From positions 1 to 5,142 of the forward strand of contig CAZJNX010000283.1 in assembly GCA_964547415.1 (NCBI GenBank): 5,142 nt of DNA, read 5' to 3'. The notes beneath the pieces are model-generated. The model ran no database searches and had not been told where the DNA came from. It was given only the letters and a program-made list of their open reading frames with translations. Shown one piece after another: positions 1 to 4,855 of the stretch. A program made the position numbers and the translations under genes. The DNA comes from CAZJNX01 sp964547415. GTDB lineage: Bacteria > Pseudomonadota > Alphaproteobacteria > Rhizobiales > Amorphaceae. Position 1 is the first letter of the stretch; the number at the start of each line of letters is the position of its first letter.

Positions 1-1047
1 CGTGCACTGGCCGCAGCTCTCGTGCTTGTAGAAGTAGGAGATGCGGGTGATCGCCTTCACGATGTCAGTGGACTTGTCCATCACGATGACGGCCGCCGTC
101 CCGAGGCCCGACTTCTTGTCGCGCAAGGTGTCGAAGTCCATCGTGAGGTCCTGACACTCCGACGCCGGCAGGCACGGCACGGACGAGCCGCCCGGGATCA
201 CCGCGAGCAGGTTGTCCCAGCCGCCGCGCACACCGCCGCAATGTTTCTCCACGAGTTCGCGCAGCGGAATGCCCATCTCCTCCTCGACGGTGCAGGGCCG
301 CTCCACATGGCCGGAAATGCAGAACAATTTTGTGCCGACGTTGTTCGGCCGGCCGAGGCCGGCGAACCAGGATGCGCCGCGGCGCAGGATTTCCGGCACC
401 TGGGCGATCGTCTCCACGTTGTTGACCGTGGTCGGGCAGCCGTAGAGGCCGACGTTCGCCGGGAACGGGGGCTTGAGCCGCGGCATGCCCTTCTTGCCCT
501 CGAGGCTCTCCAGAAGGGCCGTCTCCTCGCCGCAGATGTAGGCGCCCGCCCCGTGGTGGACGATGATGTCGAAGTCCCAGCCGTGGACGTTGTCCTTGCC
601 GATGAGGCGCGCCTCGTAGGCCTCGCGCACCGCCTCCTCGAGGTGCTCACGCTCGCGGATGTACTCGCCGCGGACGTAGATGTAGGCGGCATGGGCGCCC
701 ATGGCGCACCCCGCGATCAGGCAACCCTCCACCAGGGTGTGGGGATCGTGGCGCATGATCTCCCGGTCCTTGCAGGTGCCGGGCTCCGACTCGTCCGCGT
801 TGACCACCAGGTAATGGGGCCGGTCGTCCGACTGCTTGGGCATGAACGACCACTTGAGGCCTGTCGGAAAGCCCGCCCCGCCGCGGCCACGCTGGCCAGA
901 CGCCTTGACCTGCTCGACGATCCACTCCCGGCCCTTGTCGATGAAGGCCTTCGTGCCGTCCCAGTTGCCGCGGCGACGGGCGGCCTCGAGGCGGAAGTCC
1001 TCGAAGCCGTAGAGATTGGTGAAGATCCGGTCCTCGTCCCTCAGCAT
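1..1047 (-). CDS. nuoF: NADH-quinone oxidoreductase subunit F (NuoF), 5' part; runs off the left edge
   Basis: NuoF (51-kDa subunit) binds NADH and FMN and holds the N3 [4Fe-4S] cluster. It starts electron transfer into complex I on the cytoplasmic side of the membrane. The frame is open for 349 codons to base 1, with no frameshift. Visible motifs are the glycine-rich nucleotide loop GRGGAGFPTGLKW (residues 54-66), NADESEPGTCKDR (83-95), the first 51-kDa signature GAGAYICGEETALLES (166-181), and ESCGQC (343-348), the start of the N3 motif with C345 and C348. The remaining N3 cysteines and roughly 80-90 C-terminal residues lie outside the window, judging from the usual length of about 430-440. 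I chose the ATG at 1045-1047 because the product begins MLRDEDRIFTNLYG, as in alphaproteobacterial homologues, and a purine-rich GGAAGGG precedes it. An in-frame ATG at 1066-1068 would add seven residues. NuoE lies upstream but about 1.8 kb away, which is unusual. Confidence 0.97.
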   Translation of the reverse strand, partial: MLRDEDRIFTNLYGFEDFRLEAARRRGNWDGTKAFIDKGREWIVEQVKASGQRGRGGAGFPTGLKWSFMPKQSDDRPHYLVVNADESEPGTCKDREIMRHDPHTLVEGCLIAGCAMGAHAAYIYVRGEYIREREHLEEAVREAYEARLIGKDNVHGWDFDIIVHHGAGAYICGEETALLESLEGKKGMPRLKPPFPANVGLYGCPTTVNNVETIAQVPEILRRGASWFAGLGRPNNVGTKLFCISGHVERPCTVEEEMGIPLRELVEKHCGGVRGGWDNLLAVIPGGSSVPCLPASECQDLTMDFDTLRDKKSGLGTAAVIVMDKSTDIVKAITRISYFYKHESCGQCT

Positions 1048-1059
1048 CGTGCGATCCGA

Positions 1060-1066
1060 CCCTTCC
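1060..1066 (-). promoter_or_regulatory. Ribosome binding site of nuoF
   Basis: The minus strand reads GGAAGGG, followed by 12 bases and then the ATG at 1047. The spacing is slightly long. It supports the ATG at 1047 over the in-frame ATG at 1068, in front of which I see no comparable purine-rich stretch. Confidence 0.5.
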
Positions 1067-1083
1067 ATTCGTCCGGCGCACCT

Positions 1084-1095
1084 ATCACATGTGAT
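1084..1095. promoter_or_regulatory. Perfect 12-bp palindrome upstream of nuoF (candidate operator)
   Basis: ATCACATGTGAT is a perfect inverted repeat whose near edge is 36 bases upstream of the nuoF ATG. It is AT-rich in a region that is otherwise extremely GC-rich, so it stands out. Position and symmetry fit a binding site for a dimeric transcription factor acting on a local nuoF promoter. The TCACA/TGTGA halves resemble half-sites used by CRP/FNR-type and GntR-type regulators, but they abut directly, unlike the canonical CRP spacing. I cannot name the regulator and see no clear -35/-10 pair next to it. Confidence 0.35.
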
Positions 1096-1150
1096 TCCGC
1101 GAAAGGCCAGTCCAGCGCCCGCGCCGTGCGACACGAAGCCCGGTCGCCAC

Positions 1151-1230
1151 CGCCCACGACACCCGCCGCCCACGACACCCGCCCCCCACGACGCCCGCCG
1201 CCCACGACACCCGCCGCCCACGACGCCCTA
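1151..1230. repeat. Tandem repeat, five copies of a 16-bp unit
   Basis: The unit on the plus strand is CGCCCACGACACCCGC. Copies begin at 1151, 1167, 1183, 1199 and 1215. Copies 1, 2 and 4 are identical; copy 3 has two differences (CC for CG at its start, and G for A), and copy 5 has the G for A and ends CCCTA. Because 16 is not a multiple of three, gain or loss of one copy would shift any reading frame through it, so it is most likely non-coding. It lies 103 bases upstream of the nuoF start. Such minisatellites often vary in copy number between strains by slippage. Any effect on nuoF expression is unproven. Confidence 0.88.
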
Positions 1231-1522
1231 CCGCCGGACCGGGCGCCTCCGCGCGTCCGCGGGACCCGGCGCCAGCCGAACCGGGTCGGCCCTGCCGGGA
1301 AGCCGCAGCCTCCGGCGTCGCACGACCATGAAAGCCCCGACCCTTTGGCGCCAGCCCCCGATGAAGCGCCGAACAGGCCGGGAGCGGGGCGATCCGGGCG
1401 GTCATGACGGTCCAGTGAAGACCGACAAGGGCCCGACCGCAGCCCTTTACCGAGCCGCGGACCGCGAGAACCGGACCCGAGCCGCGGGGCCGGGTTCGGG
1501 CCGCGGCAGGCCCTCAAGGCGG
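1231..1522. other. GC-rich spacer with no recognisable gene
   Basis: I see no gene here. All long open frames on both strands are low-complexity Arg/Gly/Pro/Ala translations typical of stop-poor GC-rich DNA. The only internal structure is a weak 6-bp dyad (AAGGGC at 1427-1432 with GCCCTT at 1442-1447) and a repeated CGAGCCGCGG at 1451-1460 and 1478-1487. Those two copies are 27 bases apart, one third of the 81-bp period of the adjoining repeat, so this stretch may be a more decayed extension of that array. Confidence 0.55.
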
Positions 1523-1679
1523 GGGAGCCGGGTCCCGGACCGCGACGGCCCGCACCCGCACCTCGAGGGTCGGCCCCCGCCGACGATACCGGGCCCCGCA
1601 CGCGGGAGCCGGGGCCCGCACCGCGACGGCCCGCACCCGCACCTCGAGGGTCGGCCCCCGCCGACGATACCGGGCCCCG
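1523..1679. repeat. Two tandem copies of an 81-bp repeat
   Basis: Copy 1 begins at 1523 (GGGAGCCGGG) and copy 2 at 1604, giving a period of 81 bases. The second copy breaks off after 1679. Across the aligned portion the copies differ at only two positions near the left end, and the stretch from the shared ACCGCGACGG onward (1539-1598 and 1620-1679) is identical. Each copy contains GTCGGC-CCCC-GCCGAC, a 6-bp hairpin with a 4-base loop, at 1569-1584 and 1650-1665. The period equals 27 codons and stays in the frame of the adjoining receptor remnant, where it would give a Gly/Ala/Arg-rich 27-residue repeat. That is probably a by-product of base composition. The array edge coincides with the point where receptor homology ends. 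Confidence 0.9.
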
Positions 1680-1685
1680 GAAGCG

Positions 1686-1907
1686 GGCCGCGCCCATCAT
1701 GCGGTCGCTCCGGTCGGCGATCCCGCTCACCAGGTCCTCGGCCGAGGCGAGGACGGCACGCCCCTCGCCCTGGGCGATCCCCTCGGCACGGGCGTCCGCC
1801 CTCACGCGCGCGAGATCCGCGACCTGACCGTGGACGGCCCGCCAGTCCTCGAAGGCGCTGGCGAAGGCGTCCACGTCCGCCTGGCCGGCCGGCCCGAGGA
1901 GTGCGCG
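1686..1907 (-). pseudogene. Remnant of chemoreceptor sensor domain, downstream of an in-frame amber stop
   Basis: Immediately after the TAG at 1908-1910, the same minus-strand frame continues for about 74 codons with receptor-like sequence: RALLGPAGQADVDAF, then DWRAVHGQVADLA, then AQGEGRAVLASAEDLV, ending SDRMMGAA. In methyl-accepting chemotaxis proteins, helices of this kind close the periplasmic four-helix sensor bundle just before the second membrane segment. The frame is unshifted, so one nonsense change separates this piece from the upstream 234-codon part; a leucine or glutamine codon is a plausible ancestor of the TAG. No second membrane helix, HAMP domain or signalling hairpin follows. 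The sequence passes directly into the 81-bp repeats at about 1680. A GTG at 1872-1874 could open a short frame, but I see no ribosome binding site to support it. The assignment rests on sequence style, not on an alignment. Confidence 0.6.
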
Positions 1908-2612
1908 CTAGGCCTCGATACCCTCGACGACGACCTTCCGGCCCTCCTCGATCCGGGCGGCGATCCGGTCCATCGTCGCCAGCGTCTCGGCGAGGATCAT
2001 CCCCCGTTCGGCCCGCTGCATCTCGACCACCGCCCGGTCGATCCGCGCGGCGAGGAGGGCGGCCTTCGCAGCCGCCGTGTCCTGGTTGGCGGCGACGTAG
2101 GCATCCTCGAGCCGCGCGCCGAGGCCGGTGAGGATGGCCGAGGCCGCCTCGTAGGCGGCCGCCCCATCGCCCCGGGACCGGAGGTAGGCCTTCCCGTCGC
2201 CGTTCTGAAGGGACAGGTTCCTCACCGCCGGTGCGAGAGCGGTGTATTCGTCGAGCTGGCGGCGGAAGTCGGCGAGTTCGTCCCGCCCGGCGTCGGTGAC
2301 GAGCCGGGCGAGCCCGTCCGTCCGGTCGACGGCCTCCCGGTGGTTGGCTTCGAAGCGCTCGGCGAAGCGGCGCATCTCGGCCGTGTCGTCGGCGAGGACG
2401 AGGTTCCGCTCGTCCCGCGCCATGGCGAGAAGGGTCTGGTTGATGCGGCCGGCGAGGCGCACCCGCTCCGCGTCCCCGTCCACGATGCGCACGAGGGTCG
2501 ACTGGACCGAGGACATGTTGACGATGCCGAGAGCCGCGATGGCGAGGGCGGTAACGATGAGGAGGCCGAGGCCGAGGAAGAGCTTGTGGCCGATGGACAG
2601 GCGCGAGAGCAT
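1908..2612 (-). CDS. Truncated methyl-accepting chemotaxis protein: N-terminal membrane helix and sensor domain only (probable pseudogene)
   Basis: The 234-codon frame begins MLSRLSIGHKLFLGLG. One membrane segment (about residues 10-32) is followed by a long, charged, all-helical region resembling the periplasmic four-helix-bundle or bimodular helical sensor domains of chemoreceptors. Internal similarity between ARDERNLVLA (65-74) and QRAERGMILA (199-208) supports this, as that motif recurs in such bundles. It ends at an amber codon (1908-1910), and homologous sequence continues in frame beyond it. A full receptor usually exceeds 500 residues and carries a second membrane helix, HAMP and a cytoplasmic CheA/CheW-binding hairpin, all absent here. 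The product could at most be a membrane-anchored periplasmic sensor unable to signal. The ATG at 2610-2612 fits the conserved start; the ribosome binding site is weak (GAG about 8 bases upstream). It sits between nuoE and nuoF in the same orientation. A small functional membrane protein is possible but less likely. Confidence 0.72.
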   Translation of the reverse strand: MLSRLSIGHKLFLGLGLLIVTALAIAALGIVNMSSVQSTLVRIVDGDAERVRLAGRINQTLLAMARDERNLVLADDTAEMRRFAERFEANHREAVDRTDGLARLVTDAGRDELADFRRQLDEYTALAPAVRNLSLQNGDGKAYLRSRGDGAAAYEAASAILTGLGARLEDAYVAANQDTAAAKAALLAARIDRAVVEMQRAERGMILAETLATMDRIAARIEEGRKVVVEGIEA

Positions 2613-2637
2613 GGGGGTCTCAGGTTGCCTTGCTGCG

Positions 2638-2663
2638 GCCCCGGGCGCTCGCGCGCCCGGGGC
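2638..2663. other. Perfect 11-bp GC-only hairpin between nuoE and the receptor fragment
   Basis: The arms GCCCCGGGCGC (2638-2648) and GCGCCCGGGGC (2653-2663) are perfectly complementary, with loop TCGC. It lies 25 bases upstream of the receptor start codon and about 180 bases after the nuoE stop. On the minus strand no T-run follows, so it does not meet the rule for an intrinsic terminator. It could act as an RNA structure that pauses transcription, stabilises the 3' end of the upstream nuo message, or hinders translation of the receptor fragment. In the rest of the 230-base gap (2613-2842) I see no gene. Confidence 0.6.
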
Positions 2664-2842
2664 GCGGCGAAACGACCCGCAGGGCCGCCGGAAGGTGGAT
2701 GGTCGATCGTCCGACGGGCCCCGGTGCCCCGAAGGGCAACCCGTCCGGCTCGATGCCACCCTCGCGCGCCTCCCTGTGCCGAAGCTTGCCTGGCCGTCGG
2801 CGGGCGAGACTTGCCGGCTGCGCCCGGCCGTCCCCTTCCGGC

Positions 2843-4129
2843 TCAGCCGTCCCCTTCGCCCGCCCCGGCGAGGCGCCGGGCCTGCTCGATCCAGCCGTCC
2901 CGCGCGACACGGCCCGGAAAACCCAGATAGGCGTCGATCCAGGCCGCATTGGCCTCGCTCCAGGCGGCGATCTGCTCGTGACGGACCACGCCGAGAGTCC
3001 CGAGCACGGACGCGATCTTCGGCCCGATGCCGGTGATCGCCTGGAGGTCGTCTCGGATGACGTCGCCGACGAGGGCCGCCGGACGCTCGCCGGCCGCGTC
3101 GGCCCGCGCGAGCGCCGCCTCGTCGAGGGCACCGGCCTCCCGCGCGGCCTCGACGGCATCGGTAGCGGCCGCGCCCGGCGTCGCGCGCTCGCCGCCGGTG
3201 GCATGCGCGGCCTCGGCGGGCGTCAGGTCCTCGCCAACGGAGCGGGGCGCGTCGGGCGGGCTCGCCGAGGGGGCGGGCGCCTTCGCCCCGTCCGTGGACG
3301 TTCCTTCGGCGGACACGCCCGCGGCGAAATCGGCGACCGCCCTGCCGGCCTCCTCGGGCGCCTCGCCGGCCGGGGTGCGGGCCTGCTCCACCTCGGCCCG
3401 GTCCCGGGGCACGGGGCGGCCGGCGGCCTGCTCGCGGGTGGCGGGATGGGTGGGCGGGACGTCCGTGTCGGGGAGCGTGTCGGGCGGCGCGGCCTCGCCG
3501 CCCGGCGCCTCGCCCCGCCGGCCCTTCTCGAGGCTCGTGAGGGTGGTGGGGCCGGTGATCGGCTCGGACGAGCGGCGGCCGGACTGGGGCCCCGGCGCGG
3601 GCGGCGCACCGGCCGCGTAGCCGTCGAGCACCCGCTCGAAGTCCTCCACCGTCAGGTCCTCGTAGGTGGCGCGGCCCACCTGGACCATCGGCGCGTTCAC
3701 GCAGGCGCCCGCGCATTCCACCTCCTCCCAGGAGAAGGCGCCGTCGAGCGACAGGGCGAACGGCTCGACCGCGATGCGGCGGCGGCACACGGCGATGATG
3801 TCCTCCGCGCCGCGCAGCATGCAAGGCGTCGTGCCGCACACCTGCACGTGGGCGACGCGGCCCACGGGCTGGAGGTTGAACATGGTGTAGAAGGTCGCCA
3901 CCTCGAACACGCGGATGTACGGCATGTCCAGCATGTCCGCGACCAGGCGGATGGCGGGCTCGGGGAGCCAGCCGCCGCTCTGCTCCTGGGCGCGCCACAG
4001 GACCGGGATGACCGCGCTCATCTGGCGGCCCTCGGGATACTCGGCCATCTTGGCGCGGACCCACGCCTCGTTCTCGGGCGTGAAGGAGAAGCTCTCCGGC
4101 TGCTCTTCGGCAAGACGTCGAACGGCCAT
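2843..4129 (-). CDS. nuoE: NADH-quinone oxidoreductase subunit E (NuoE) with long linker and C-terminal helix-hairpin-helix domain
   Basis: NuoE (24-kDa subunit) carries the [2Fe-2S] cluster N1a beside the FMN of NuoF at the tip of complex I. Residues 1-170 form the standard thioredoxin-like subunit: an N-terminal helical part, ATFYTMFNLQPVGR (78-91), and the cluster ligands C98, C103, C139 and C143 in CGTTPCMLRG and CAGACVNAP. A low-complexity linker rich in Ala, Pro, Gly and Glu follows (about 173-355). The tail at about 360-421 contains DDLQAITGIGPKIASVLGTLG, a helix-hairpin-helix motif, then a helical segment with YLGFPGR. At 428 residues it is more than twice the roughly 170 of E. coli NuoE. 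As I recall, such tails occur in other alphaproteobacterial NuoE proteins, so this is probably a lineage trait. The start gives MAVRRLAEEQPESFSFTPEN, with GAG about 9 bases upstream. It is followed by a wide gap instead of nuoF. Confidence 0.96.
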   Translation of the reverse strand: MAVRRLAEEQPESFSFTPENEAWVRAKMAEYPEGRQMSAVIPVLWRAQEQSGGWLPEPAIRLVADMLDMPYIRVFEVATFYTMFNLQPVGRVAHVQVCGTTPCMLRGAEDIIAVCRRRIAVEPFALSLDGAFSWEEVECAGACVNAPMVQVGRATYEDLTVEDFERVLDGYAAGAPPAPGPQSGRRSSEPITGPTTLTSLEKGRRGEAPGGEAAPPDTLPDTDVPPTHPATREQAAGRPVPRDRAEVEQARTPAGEAPEEAGRAVADFAAGVSAEGTSTDGAKAPAPSASPPDAPRSVGEDLTPAEAAHATGGERATPGAAATDAVEAAREAGALDEAALARADAAGERPAALVGDVIRDDLQAITGIGPKIASVLGTLGVVRHEQIAAWSEANAAWIDAYLGFPGRVARDGWIEQARRLAGAGEGDG

Positions 4130-4208
4130 CTTCTCACTCGTTCAAGGGGTTTCGTTCGGGCGGGGCGGGCCGTGGCCGCCGTCCCGGCCTGACGCCCGAT
4201 GGCGCGCC

Positions 4209-4236
4209 TTGTAGCACGAACCGCGGGCGATGGAAG
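4209..4236 (-). promoter_or_regulatory. Weak candidate promoter ahead of nuoE
   Basis: In the 134-base gap between the Uma2 stop and the nuoE start, the minus strand reads CTTCCA (4231-4236), 16 bases, then CTACAA (4209-4214). These resemble the alphaproteobacterial -35 CTTGAC and -10 CTATAT patterns, more closely at -10. It would give a leader of roughly 70 bases before the nuoE ATG. The -35 match is poor, so this is a suggestion only. I see no gene in this gap. Confidence 0.25.
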
Positions 4237-4263
4237 GCGGGCGGCGGAGGCGGACGCGCCCGC

Positions 4264-4833
4264 TCAACGCCGGTCGATGAAGGACGCCACGGGAACGGCG
4301 ATCCCGGGCGGATCGAGGGCGAGGGTGTCGTCGGCGCCGCGGATGGTGGTGCGGATGCCGCCCTCCACCTGCGCGTCCCGCGCATGGTGGACGACGGTGC
4401 GCCGGTCCGGATCGACGACGAGATGATGGGCGATGGACGGAACGGACATGTACTCGACGAGCTTGCGCGTCGGGTCACCGCTGCGACCCGGCGGCGACAC
4501 CACCTCCACGGCCAGGAGGACGTCCGGGGCCTCCACCACGTCCAGATCGGCCTGCATGCCCCGGATCACCGACGCGTCCGGCTCGCGGACCGCGCCGTCG
4601 TCGATGCGCACCGCCATCCCGTCCGTGAGCGCAGTCGCATCGCCCCCCTCGGTCGCGATGGCATCCGCGAGCGCACCCCAGACCAGCGCCTTCACCCGAT
4701 TATGCCGCAGCGTTTCCGGCGCCGTCTCGACGACCCTCCCGTCCTCGAGCTCGTACCGGCCCGCAGGGGCGCCGAGGTGGCGGGCGAGGTACGCGTCCGC
4801 CGTCAGACGGTCCGCCTTCCCATCTCCCTCCAT
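4264..4833 (-). CDS. Uma2 family (DUF820) restriction-endonuclease-fold protein
   Basis: The 189-residue product shows the usual Uma2 order. RYELEDGRVVETAPETLRHN (26-45) is the typical start of the fold. EPDASVI (84-90) carries the first acidic residue, D86. LLAVEVVSPPGRSGDPTRKLVEY (106-128) carries E110 and K124, giving a PD-(D/E)xK-like active site. HHLVVDPDRRTVVHH (136-150) is the usual closing strand pair. All candidate catalytic residues are present and the length is normal, so it looks intact. Uma2 proteins are abundant in cyanobacteria and many soil bacteria and are often called putative endonucleases, but their biological role is poorly known. The start at 4831-4833 is well supported by AGGAGG-like sequence at good spacing. 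It lies 22 bases after nuoD on the same strand, so it is probably cotranscribed with the nuo genes. No link to complex I is known. Confidence 0.9.
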   Translation of the reverse strand: MEGDGKADRLTADAYLARHLGAPAGRYELEDGRVVETAPETLRHNRVKALVWGALADAIATEGGDATALTDGMAVRIDDGAVREPDASVIRGMQADLDVVEAPDVLLAVEVVSPPGRSGDPTRKLVEYMSVPSIAHHLVVDPDRRTVVHHARDAQVEGGIRTTIRGADDTLALDPPGIAVPVASFIDRR

Positions 4834-4843
4834 GGCGCCACGG

Positions 4844-4852
4844 CCTCCTTCC
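4844..4852 (-). promoter_or_regulatory. Strong Shine-Dalgarno sequence of the Uma2 gene
   Basis: The minus strand reads GGAAGGAGG, ten bases ahead of the ATG at 4833. It is the best ribosome binding site in the window and lies in the 22-base gap after the nuoD stop, so the inserted gene is equipped for efficient translation from the nuo message. Confidence 0.75.
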
Positions 4853-4855
4853 GCC

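Noticed and set aside
1151..1230. CRISPR array
   Set aside because: The 16-bp units are directly tandem with no spacers, and no cas genes are present.
1085..1405. A 106-codon minus-strand frame just upstream of nuoF
   Set aside because: It is low-complexity, follows the 16-bp repeats, and has no recognisable motif; the repeat period would shift its frame with any copy change.
22..1407. Long plus-strand open frame opposite nuoF
   Set aside because: It is antisense to an intact, clearly recognisable nuoF. Its product is low-complexity and His/Arg/Ala-rich with no family motif, as expected opposite a GC-rich gene.
1427..1447. Intrinsic terminator in the spacer (AAGGGC / GCCCTT dyad)
   Set aside because: The stem is only 6 bp with a 9-base loop, and no T-run follows on either strand.
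1016..2131. Plus-strand open frame of 371 codons across the repeat region
   Set aside because: The translation is nearly all Arg, Pro, Gly and Ser, follows the repeats, and runs antisense to the receptor fragment. It is a composition artefact.
1908..4064. A 718-codon minus-strand frame that looks like one large gene
   Set aside because: Its first two thirds is nuoE read in the wrong frame. Only the part from the ATG at 2612 resembles a protein family, so the true start is there.
2630..4192. Plus-strand open frame of 520 codons opposite nuoE
   Set aside because: It is the antisense shadow of nuoE, with no recognisable motif.
4134..4478. A 114-codon minus-strand frame overlapping the end of the Uma2 gene
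   Set aside because: It is out of frame with the intact Uma2 gene, Pro/Arg/Ser-rich and without motifs.
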